A stretch of DNA of 12,484 bases from an uncultured Clostridia bacterium (lineage in GTDB: Bacteria > Bacillota > Clostridia > Oscillospirales > CAG-272): NCBI GenBank assembly GCA_937893945.1, contig CALCTA010000184.1, positions 1-12,484 on the forward strand. Reading direction: 5' to 3'. Below the pieces are notes generated by a model. That model was given only the letters and a program-made list of their open reading frames with translations, searched no databases and had not been told where the DNA came from. Below, one piece after another: positions 1-6,093 of the stretch. Positions within the stretch are counted from its first letter, which is position 1; each line of letters opens with the position of its first letter. Both the position numbers and the translations under genes were made by a program.

Positions 1-2
1 GT

Positions 3-22
3 GCATTTGACTAGTCAAATGC
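3..22. repeat. Perfect 20-bp palindrome at the window edge
   Basis: GCATTTGA-CTAG-TCAAATGC is identical to its own reverse complement over all 20 bases. Its right arm overlaps a second small hairpin, TGCGA-TGC-TCGCA, at 20-32. It lies 3' of the minus-strand aminotransferase gene (stop at 89-91). No T-run follows on either strand, so it is not a standard intrinsic terminator. It could be a protein-binding site or part of a dispersed repeat; nothing in the window decides this, and no second copy was noticed here. Confidence 0.6.
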
Positions 23-88
23 GATGCTCGCACTACGTTGAATATTCAAATTCTCTGCTAAGAACATCACGCTAATGTCTCCGCTTTT

Positions 89-931
89 TTATTCGGTCTC
101 TTTAAGAAAATCGCCGTAGAGCTTTTCCTGGAGCGCGGCGACGAGGTCGGGGGCACCACCGCCCACGCTCTGACCGTCAATTTCTTTCACAGGGCGGAAT
201 TGCGCGCCCGAGGTAACTATCACTACCTCGGAAGCGTTCATCATCTCCTCGAGCGTAAAATTCTCCTCAAGGCATCGAACACCAAGCTCCTTGCAGGCTC
301 TTATCATATGCGCTCTCGTTACGCCCGGCAGGATGAGCTTATCAGCGGGGGCTGTCTGCACGGCGCCGTCCTTACGGATTATGCAGAGGTTTGAGTGCGC
401 GCACTCGGTAACCATACCGTTTCTGTGGAATATAGCCTCGTCTGCTCCCGCGTCTCTTGCGGCTATAGACGCCATAACGGTGGGGAGAAGATTGAGTGTT
501 TTCATATTACAATGGAAAAATCTCGTATCGGGGAAAGTGATGAGCTTGGCGCTCTCGTATGGCGGCAGCATCACCTTTTCGCGAATAGTTACCCAAAGAT
601 TAGCCGTAAGCTCGCTTTGCGGCGCGTGTGAGCGCATCTCGGTTCCACGGGAGACCTGCCAATATATAAGCTGATCGGGAGAGTCCACCTTCAAAGAAAG
701 CTCGTAGAGGAGCGAAGCGAATTCGTCCTTATTGATCGGCATATTATATCCAAGCATAGCCGCACTGTCATACATTCGGTCAAGATGCTCAGAGAGGGCA
801 TATATCTTGTGGTTTCGAGCATATGCTACCTCAAAGATACCGTCTCCGAAGAAGCACGCGCGGTCGTTCATCGGGACGTACATATTTTCAATTCTATCGT
901 ATTTACCGTTATAATATCCAAGGTCCTTCAT
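89..931 (-). CDS. Class IV PLP aminotransferase, likely D-amino acid transaminase
   Basis: A 280-residue fold-type IV PLP enzyme. D-amino acid transaminases move the amino group between D-amino acids and 2-oxo acids in the cytoplasm, supplying D-Ala and D-Glu for peptidoglycan. Lys144 in NMKTLNLLP is the expected Schiff-base lysine, Glu176 in TECAHSN the residue facing the pyridine nitrogen, and GVTR (203-206) the phosphate-cup motif. The R-S-H triplet at 100-102 matches the Arg-x-His substrate carboxylate trap of Bacillus D-amino acid transaminase, and FGDGIFE (28-34) also fits. These favour the D-specific enzyme over branched-chain aminotransferase (ilvE) or 4-amino-4-deoxychorismate lyase (pabC), which remain possible. 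The start is ATG at 931; AAAGGAT lies 12 nt upstream, a rather distant Shine-Dalgarno. The gene stands alone and is divergent from the DUF1538 gene. Length is normal for the family. Confidence 0.85.
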   Translation of the reverse strand: MKDLGYYNGKYDRIENMYVPMNDRACFFGDGIFEVAYARNHKIYALSEHLDRMYDSAAMLGYNMPINKDEFASLLYELSLKVDSPDQLIYWQVSRGTEMRSHAPQSELTANLWVTIREKVMLPPYESAKLITFPDTRFFHCNMKTLNLLPTVMASIAARDAGADEAIFHRNGMVTECAHSNLCIIRKDGAVQTAPADKLILPGVTRAHMIRACKELGVRCLEENFTLEEMMNASEVVIVTSGAQFRPVKEIDGQSVGGGAPDLVAALQEKLYGDFLKETE

Positions 932-961
932 CTGCCCGTGCTATCCTTTCGACTTATAGAA

Positions 962-981
962 CGGCTCGTTCTTCTGAGCCG
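962..981. promoter_or_regulatory. Inverted repeat in the 5' leader of the aminotransferase
   Basis: CGGCTC (962-967) and GAGCCG (976-981) form a 6-bp inverted repeat with an 8-nt centre, immediately downstream of the minus-strand -10 box and about where transcription should start. It could be an operator or a 5' stabilising hairpin. There is no direct evidence for either. Confidence 0.35.
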
Positions 982-986
982 ATTAT

Positions 987-1016
987 ATTATATCATATTA
1001 CCGCCGCCCGTGTCAA
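987..1016 (-). promoter_or_regulatory. Promoter of the aminotransferase gene
   Basis: On the minus strand, TTGACA (1016-1011), an 18-bp spacer, and TATAAT (992-987) form a near-ideal sigma-A promoter reading toward the start at 931. A second TATAAT overlaps at 987-982. Transcription should begin near 980. Confidence 0.75.
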
Positions 1017-1078
1017 TATTACAAACAGGGAAGAATTTGAATTCTTTTAAAATAATGATTATTTGTGTTATTTCCCAC

Positions 1079-1107
1079 TTGAAAAAGGTATGCAAAAATG
1101 TTATAAT
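1079..1107 (+). promoter_or_regulatory. Promoter of the DUF1538/PII-like/kinase/hemW run
   Basis: TTGAAA (1079-1084), a 17-bp spacer, and TATAAT (1102-1107) match sigma-A. It drives the plus-strand run starting at 1149 and points away from the aminotransferase promoter. Confidence 0.75.
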
Positions 1108-1148
1108 AATTTGTAGTAGAAGAATATACTCAGTGAAAGGAGAACGGA

Positions 1149-2771
1149 TTGAAGGCTTCGGGTAGAACCATACTCAAAGAGAAGATAAATGAGTCGCTTG
1201 CATCTGTGCTTCCCGTAAGCGCGATAGTGCTCATTCTTATAATATCCATAGCACCTGTTGACGCGCCGATACTCTTGTCCTTCCTTATCGGAGCGGTGAT
1301 GCTCATCTTCGGAATGGGACTTTTCACGCTTGGTGCGGAGACGGCAATGATGCCTATGGGTGAATACGTAGGCTCAAGAATAACCAAGACCAAGAAGCTT
1401 TGGCTGATCGTTCTCGTTTCGTTCTTCGTAGGTGCTATGATAACTATGTCCGAGCCTGATCTTCAGGTGCTTGCAAATCAGATATCGAGCATTCCGTCTA
1501 TGACGCTTATCCTCTCGGTCGCGCTTGGCGTGGGAATAATGCTTGTAATAGCTATGCTGAGAATAGTATTCAACGTGCGCCTGAAGTATCTGCTTCTTGG
1601 CTTTTATGCGATAGTATTTATTCTCGCATTCTTTGTTCCCGAAAGCTTCCTTTCGATCTCGTTTGATTCCGGTGGAGTTACCACAGGACCGATGACAGTT
1701 CCGTTTATTATGTCTCTCGGTGTGGGCGTGGCGTCCATCAGAGCTGATGAGGAGACCGACAGCTTCGGTCTTATCGCGCTCTGCTCGGTAGGTCCGATAC
1801 TTTCGGTAATGATACTCGGACTTCTCAACGGAGTAGATAACGTTACTCCCGAGGCGTATGTCATTCCGACGCTCACGACCTCAAGAGAGATATTCTGGAG
1901 CTTTGTTTCAATGCTTCCTCACTACGCCTATGAGGTGCTTATAGCAACCGCGCCTATAGTGGTATTCTTCCTTATCTTCCGCGCGCTTACGGGCGGAATA
2001 GGAAGCGACGGACTTGGCAAGATACTCGTAGGTGTTCTTTATACCTTTGTAGGACTTACACTCTTCCTTACGGGAGTCAATGTTGGATTTATGCCGCTCG
2101 GTAATCTCTTGGGCTCAACTATAGCTAACTCGGCACTCAAGTGGCTGATAATACCGATAGGCATGATAATAGGATATTTCATAGTTGCCGCAGAGCCTGC
2201 GGTTCACGTTCTTACAAAGCAGGTAGAGGACGAGACCTCGGGAACTATTCCCGCAAAGGTGCTCTCACTTGCGCTCTCTGTGGGCGTGGCGATCTCTGTT
2301 GGAATTGCGATGCTCCGCGTGCTTACGGGCATACCTATACTTTACGTACTTATTCCCGGATACGCGATAGCACTCATCCTCAGCTTCTTTGTTCCCGACG
2401 TGTTCACGTCTATCGCGTTTGACTCGGGCGGAGTTGCCTCGGGACCTATGACGGCTACGTTCCTTCTGCCTTTTGCCGTAGGCGCTTGCTCGGCGGTGGG
2501 TGGAAATATCGCTGAGGACGCCTTTGGCGTAGTAGCGATGGTCGCTATGACACCCCTTATAGCTATCCAGATACTCGGTCTTGTCTATAAGCTTAGAAGA
2601 GCTTCCGCTCATAAGAATGATGAGAAGGTCGAGGGTACCGTAAAGACGAACGTCGATGGACAGATAGTGATGGATTTTGACAGTATCGTTACCGACGGCA
2701 CAGACGAGGTTGCCGTAGGTGTAGGCAAGGGAGAGACAAGCGCTCCCGATGACGATATAATAGACCTCTGA
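1149..2771 (+). CDS. Membrane protein with two DUF1538 repeats; putative cation antiporter
   Basis: A 540-residue polytopic membrane protein built of two homologous halves. Each half has an EP motif (SEPD at 101-104; AEPA at 348-351) and an FDSGGV-x-x-GPMT signature (starting at Phe172 and Phe424), in the same order and nearly the same spacing. This is the DUF1538 family. As I recall, a two-subunit DUF1538 pair named UmpAB from Halomonas was reported to have Na+(Li+,K+)/H+ antiport activity; this gene resembles both subunits fused into one chain, so cation/proton exchange is a reasonable guess but not shown. The last ~50 residues are hydrophilic, acidic and probably cytoplasmic. The start is TTG at 1149, chosen because AAAGGAG (1136-1142) sits 6 nt upstream and the sequence following encodes the expected N terminus. 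The gene is 17 nt from the PII-like gene, suggesting co-translation. Confidence 0.85.
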   Translation: MKASGRTILKEKINESLASVLPVSAIVLILIISIAPVDAPILLSFLIGAVMLIFGMGLFTLGAETAMMPMGEYVGSRITKTKKLWLIVLVSFFVGAMITMSEPDLQVLANQISSIPSMTLILSVALGVGIMLVIAMLRIVFNVRLKYLLLGFYAIVFILAFFVPESFLSISFDSGGVTTGPMTVPFIMSLGVGVASIRADEETDSFGLIALCSVGPILSVMILGLLNGVDNVTPEAYVIPTLTTSREIFWSFVSMLPHYAYEVLIATAPIVVFFLIFRALTGGIGSDGLGKILVGVLYTFVGLTLFLTGVNVGFMPLGNLLGSTIANSALKWLIIPIGMIIGYFIVAAEPAVHVLTKQVEDETSGTIPAKVLSLALSVGVAISVGIAMLRVLTGIPILYVLIPGYAIALILSFFVPDVFTSIAFDSGGVASGPMTATFLLPFAVGACSAVGGNIAEDAFGVVAMVAMTPLIAIQILGLVYKLRRASAHKNDEKVEGTVKTNVDGQIVMDFDSIVTDGTDEVAVGVGKGETSAPDDDIIDL

Positions 2772-2788
2772 GAAAGGAGAGACACAGT

Positions 2789-3493
2789 ATGAAGGGACTT
2801 TATCTGCTTATGACTATAGTTCGACGGACAGATGCCGCCGAATATGAGAAATTTTTCAGATCAAACAGCGTGTCGGTAACCTACAGTGCAAACTGCAACG
2901 GAACGGCTCACGCAAAGACCTTGGCACTTCTCGGAATAGAGAAGAATGAAAAAACCTTGCTTCTCTCCTTCGTTAGCGAGGATATGCTTCCGATCGTTTT
3001 GAAAGGGCTGACGAGAGATATGAAGATAGACCTGCCTGACAGAGGCATAGCGATAGCCGTACCCCTGTCGGGAATGGGCGGCGCGAGAGCGCTTGAGTAT
3101 TTTACGGCAGGTCAGACAATTGCAAATGACGAGGCTGATCCAAAACAAAAGGAGGAAAGAACTATGCAAAGCACACACGAGCTTATAATTGCTATATATG
3201 AAAAGGGACATACCGATCTCGTTATGGATGCGGCGCGTGCTGCGGGAGCTGCTGGCGGCACTACCATAAGAGCAAAGGGAACGGGCGCGGGAGCTGAAAA
3301 GTTCTTCGGACTCTCGCTTGCCGAGGAGAAGGAGATAGTTCTTATCGTTTCGGATACCGAGAAGAAGAAGGATATCATGAAGGGTATTATGCAAGGCGCG
3401 GGAATAGAGACAAAGGCGCACGCTCTCGTATTCTCTCTCCCGGTTACCGACACGGCGGGATTCAGATTTTCTGACACCGTTGACAAGAACTAA
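2789..3493 (+). CDS. Protein with two PII-like domains, partner of the DUF1538 transporter
   Basis: A 234-residue soluble protein with two PII-like (GlnB-type ferredoxin-like) halves. The first spans about residues 3-100: strand YLLMTIVRR, a helix, a G-I-E-K-N-E turn, strand LLLSFVS, and the closing strand GIAIAVPL. The second spans about 129-225: strand ELIIAIYEKG, a helix, GGTTIRAKGTG, a short T-loop-like stretch, strand EIVLIVS, a helix, and closing strand HALVFSLP. PII proteins are trimeric sensors of adenine nucleotides and small effectors that often bind membrane transporters. Both T-loops look short, and the uridylylated Tyr region of classical GlnB is not recognisable, so nitrogen sensing should not be assumed. 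Adjacency to the transporter (17 nt, SD AAAGGAG) suggests that it gates it. A strong in-frame internal start exists at codon 126 (see separate entry). Confidence 0.75.
   Translation: MKGLYLLMTIVRRTDAAEYEKFFRSNSVSVTYSANCNGTAHAKTLALLGIEKNEKTLLLSFVSEDMLPIVLKGLTRDMKIDLPDRGIAIAVPLSGMGGARALEYFTAGQTIANDEADPKQKEERTMQSTHELIIAIYEKGHTDLVMDAARAAGAAGGTTIRAKGTGAGAEKFFGLSLAEEKEIVLIVSDTEKKKDIMKGIMQGAGIETKAHALVFSLPVTDTAGFRFSDTVDKN
3148..3166 (+). promoter_or_regulatory. Internal ribosome binding site and in-frame ATG within the double PII-like gene
   Basis: The linker between the PII-like halves contains AAAGGAGGAAAG followed by ATG at 3164; the GGAGG core (3151-3155) is 8 nt from the ATG. The ATG is in frame (codon 126) and sits right before the second PII-like domain, so a 109-residue single-domain product could be made alongside the full protein. 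The linker residues PKQKEERT are simply the translation of this ribosome binding site, as expected if two adjacent genes fused by loss of a stop codon. Confidence 0.55.
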
Positions 3494-3526
3494 GACAACG
3501 AAGGAGACATCCTGAAAGGAGGACCT

Positions 3527-4129
3527 ATGAGCTATCAAATCATAACTGTAAGCCGTGAATTCGGCAGCGGCGGCCGCACTATCGGACGAGAGGTGGCGGC
3601 GCGGCTTGGAATACCCTGCTACGATCAGGAGATAATTGAAAAGATAGCAGAGGAAAGCGGTTTTTCAAAGGAATATATCGAGGATAAGGGCGAGTATGCC
3701 AACCACAAGAGCTGGTTTGCGAACGCTTTTGCCTCAAGCGGCACTAATCACTCGGCATCTAATCAGGACTATCTCTGGGTGCTTCAGAGACGAGTGATAT
3801 GCGATCTCGCCGCCAACGGCCCTTGCGTTATAATAGGCCGTTGCGCCGACTATATTCTTGAAAAAGATTACAAATGTCTTAAGGTATTCATACACGCCGA
3901 TATGGAGAAGAGAAAACAACATATTCTCGAGCATTACGGCGAGCGCAAGGAATCTCCCGAAAAGCGCCTGAGAGACAAGGATAAAAAGCGCGAGACCTAT
4001 TATAAGTACTATACCGACACTGAGTGGGGAGTAGCCAAGAACTACCATATCTCACTTGATAGCGGTGCGCTTGGCGCGGAGCGCTGTGTTGACATAATCA
4101 CCGATATATATAAGCAGGCGCAGGAATGA
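3527..4129 (+). CDS. Cytidylate kinase-like family protein
   Basis: A 200-residue cytoplasmic protein of the cytidylate kinase-like group (Pfam cytidylate_kin2 type). SREFGSGGRTIGREVA at residues 9-24 is the altered P-loop typical of this family, with Arg where a canonical Walker A has Lys. Residues around 104-111 (IIGRCADY) match a second conserved block. It probably binds a nucleotide and may phosphorylate one, but the substrate of this family is not established; canonical CMP kinase (cmk) differs in its P-loop and is normally longer. SD AAAGGAGG lies about 6 nt before ATG 3527. Its 3' end overlaps the hemW start (ATGA), pointing to translational coupling. Confidence 0.8.
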   Translation: MSYQIITVSREFGSGGRTIGREVAARLGIPCYDQEIIEKIAEESGFSKEYIEDKGEYANHKSWFANAFASSGTNHSASNQDYLWVLQRRVICDLAANGPCVIIGRCADYILEKDYKCLKVFIHADMEKRKQHILEHYGERKESPEKRLRDKDKKRETYYKYYTDTEWGVAKNYHISLDSGALGAERCVDIITDIYKQAQE

Positions 4130-5244
4130 AAAGCTTAGGCGTATATCTGCATATACCGTTTTGCATCAGAAAATGCAATTATTGCGATTTCTGTTCGTTC
4201 CCCGACAGAAGCGGTGAGAAAATGTCTGCTTATACAAAAGAGCTTATTCGCAGAATGAAAGCTTTTGCCGCGGAACATCCTGATTATAGGGTAGATACCG
4301 TTTATTTCGGTGGCGGAACGCCAACGCTTCTGCCTATAGAGTGCTTTTCTGAGATCATGAGTGCGCTCTACGAGTGCTTTGAGGTGGTGGATGGCGCTGA
4401 GATAAGCGTTGAATGTAATCCCGCCACGATAGATAAAAACGGGCTTGAGGCGCTGAGAGCGCTTTCGATAAACCGTTTGAGCATAGGGCTTCAAAGCGCT
4501 AATGAGAATGAGCTGAAGGCGCTCGGCAGACTGCATAGCTTTGAGGACTTCTGCCGTTGCTATTCTGATGCGAGGGCGGCGGGATTTGACAATATCAGCA
4601 TAGACCTTATGTACGGTATCCCGGAGCAGACGGTAGAGAGCTTTGAGCATACGCTCAGACGCGCTGTAGAGCTTTCTCCCGAGCATATCTCAGCGTACGG
4701 ACTGAAGATAGAGGATGACACCGCATTTGGAAGAATGAGAGAGACGCTCACGCTTCCCGACGAGGATGATGAGCTGAGGATGTATCTCCTCTGCAAGTCT
4801 ATCCTCAAAGAGAGCGGATACGAGCGCTACGAGATAAGCAATTTCGCTAAAGAGGGCAGAGAATCAAGACATAATCTGCGCTATTGGAGCTTGAAAGATT
4901 ATATCGGATTTGGCGTTGCCGCGCACTCACTTATAGATGGTGAGCGCTTTGGCAATTCGAGAGATATTGATGCCTTTCTTCGCGGAGAGGATATAGTCGA
5001 GGAGAGGGCGTATGTATCAAAGGAAGAATTGCTACGGGAATACGTGATGCTCGGACTTCGCCTTGAGAGAGGAATATCGGCTGACGAGTACAGAGAGCTT
5101 TCGGGAAGAGAGATGCAGAGTGATATGCCGCAGATGAAGCGCTTTATTGACGCAGGCTTCCTGCTTGAGCGCAATGGGCGTATCTGCTTTAGCGATAAAG
5201 GATTTTTTGTCAGTAATGCGGTCCTTTCCGAGCTTCTTTTTTAA
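4126..5244 (+). CDS. hemW: HemW-type radical SAM heme chaperone
   Basis: A 372-residue radical SAM protein. The cluster-binding motif C13-x3-C17-x2-C20 is followed by C23 (CNYCDFC), GGGTP lies at 62-66, and the HNxxYW motif typical of the HemN/HemW superfamily appears as HNLRYW in the second half. HemW proteins bind heme and deliver it to respiratory enzymes; most annotated 'oxygen-independent coproporphyrinogen III oxidases' of this length in Firmicutes belong here rather than to true HemN, which is longer at the N terminus. The start ATG overlaps the stop of the upstream kinase-like gene by 4 nt. Length is complete. No terminator is visible after it; the next promoter begins 7 nt downstream of its stop codon. 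Confidence 0.85.
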   Translation: MKSLGVYLHIPFCIRKCNYCDFCSFPDRSGEKMSAYTKELIRRMKAFAAEHPDYRVDTVYFGGGTPTLLPIECFSEIMSALYECFEVVDGAEISVECNPATIDKNGLEALRALSINRLSIGLQSANENELKALGRLHSFEDFCRCYSDARAAGFDNISIDLMYGIPEQTVESFEHTLRRAVELSPEHISAYGLKIEDDTAFGRMRETLTLPDEDDELRMYLLCKSILKESGYERYEISNFAKEGRESRHNLRYWSLKDYIGFGVAAHSLIDGERFGNSRDIDAFLRGEDIVEERAYVSKEELLREYVMLGLRLERGISADEYRELSGREMQSDMPQMKRFIDAGFLLERNGRICFSDKGFFVSNAVLSELLF

Positions 5245-5250
5245 AAAGTG

Positions 5251-5279
5251 TTGACAAGTGGGAAAATACATTGTAAAAT
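5251..5279 (+). promoter_or_regulatory. Promoter of the DUF1292 gene
   Basis: TTGACA (5251-5256), a 17-bp spacer, and TAAAAT (5274-5279); a perfect TATAAT also overlaps at 5279-5284 but with a 22-bp spacer. It lies directly after hemW and gives the small downstream gene its own transcription. Confidence 0.7.
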
Positions 5280-5315
5280 ATAATCAATAAATAATTTTTA
5301 AGGAGAGCTTTTAAA

Positions 5316-5627
5316 ATGAGTGAAGAAAACAAGAACATCAACGAAGAAATAGAGGAGAGCGAGATATTCACTCTCACTGACGAGGATGGAAACGAGATAG
5401 AGTTTGAGGTAATAGGCGAGTGTGAGAAGGACGGTCAGCGTTACTTCGCAATGATCCCCGTTGACGATCCCGATGCGTCTGACGACGTTTGCGAGTACGT
5501 TATCCTCAAGCTTGCTATGGACGGTGAGGAAGAAGTGCTCGTTACAGTTGATGATGACGATGAGCTTGACGATATCGCAGATTACTTTGACGATCTTTTT
5601 TCGTCTGAGGTCGATTACGACAACTGA
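5316..5627 (+). CDS. DUF1292 family small acidic protein
   Basis: A 103-residue, strongly acidic protein with the DUF1292 pattern: FTLTDEDGNEIEFEVIGECEKDGQRYFAMIPVDD, then YVILKL and a D/E-rich tail. Members (YrzB type in Bacillus) are small cytoplasmic proteins of unknown function, very common in Firmicutes. SD AAGGAG (5300-5305) is 10 nt from ATG. It is transcribed from its own promoter and has no obvious terminator. Confidence 0.85.
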   Translation: MSEENKNINEEIEESEIFTLTDEDGNEIEFEVIGECEKDGQRYFAMIPVDDPDASDDVCEYVILKLAMDGEEEVLVTVDDDDELDDIADYFDDLFSSEVDYDN

Positions 5628-5729
5628 TAAGCTTTGTCAATAATGCCGTAGATTCTCATAAAGCAAGTGCAAAAAAACGGAATATTCAGCCTTCCTTGTG
5701 ATTAAAATAATAGTACGGTATTAAAAATT

Positions 5730-5759
5730 TTGAATTTTACCTGCTTAGTTCGTGATAAT
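5730..5759 (+). promoter_or_regulatory. Promoter of the structured RNA / alpha-galactosidase leader
   Basis: TTGAAT (5730-5735), an 18-bp spacer, and GATAAT (5754-5759) give a plausible sigma-A promoter with transcription starting near 5766, just before the structured region. It is the best promoter candidate I see upstream of the alpha-galactosidase. Confidence 0.5.
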
Positions 5760-5765
5760 CGGTTA

Positions 5766-6075
5766 TAAAGAGCCACACTACTTTAAAGGAGCCCGAAACA
5801 AGAGTTCGAGCGTGGTTTGCAGACCTCCCTCTCAATGCCTTGATTGACTTGTCTCAACGCATTGACGAGGACGTTGGGAGCAGTAAAGCGCGAGATAGGG
5901 CACCACCTTGCTGCGCAGGGTCTCTCTCCTCCGATTACACGGCTCGGCGGGGTTACATCGTATCATAAAAAACAAGAGGAACAACGGTTAGCAAATGCCG
6001 CCGCAGACGTGCGATAGTGCTTAGGAGAGGGTATCTCTCGACAAAGACGCTGGCACTTCGCGGCGGCTATTTTTA
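5766..6075 (+). ncRNA. Candidate structured RNA or long 5' leader, class unknown
   Basis: About 310 nt without an ORF but dense in pairing. GAGCC (5789-5793) can close with GGCTC (5941-5945), and a second GAGCC (5770-5774) competes for the same partner. Inside are CGAA/TTCG (5794-5797/5805-5808); CTCCC/GGGAG (5825-5829/5876-5880) enclosing TCAATGC/GCATTGA (5832-5838/5859-5865); and GCGC/GCGC (5888-5891/5913-5916). An A-rich linker (about 5965-5995) leads to a 3' domain: GCCGCCGC/GCGGCGGC (5997-6004/6060-6067) around GTGC/GCAC (6017-6020/6053-6056) and GAGAG/CTCTC (6025-6029/6035-6039), then TATTTTTA. It does not carry the conserved sequences of RNase P RNA, tmRNA, SRP RNA or the cyclic-di-GMP riboswitches as I know them. 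It may be a free RNA (for example of raiA or 6S type, which I could not confirm) or a leader controlling the downstream gene. Confidence 0.55.
5997..6074 (+). terminator. Terminator-like 3' helix ending the structured RNA
   Basis: An 8-bp GC-only stem, GCCGCCGC with GCGGCGGC, closes a branched hairpin and is followed by TATTTTTA at 6068-6075. The T-run is short, so termination may be partial. The Shine-Dalgarno of the alpha-galactosidase begins only about 10 nt later, which leaves no room for a separate promoter. Confidence 0.5.
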
Positions 6076-6093
6076 GGCTTGACGGAGGAAAAA

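Noticed and set aside
2861..3538. A 225-codon minus-strand open frame opposite the double PII-like gene
   Set aside because: Composition is rich in Ser, Arg and Cys as expected of a shadow frame, it overlaps two recognisable sense genes, and no domain is visible.
5766..6075. RNase P RNA, tmRNA, SRP RNA or a cyclic-di-GMP riboswitch
   Set aside because: None of the conserved signature sequences I know for these (such as GAGGAAAGTCC of RNase P, or the tmRNA ends and tag frame) is present on either strand.
6079..6093. TTG at 6079 as start of the alpha-galactosidase
   Set aside because: The GGAGG ribosome site at 6084-6088 lies downstream of it and is correctly spaced for ATG 6094.
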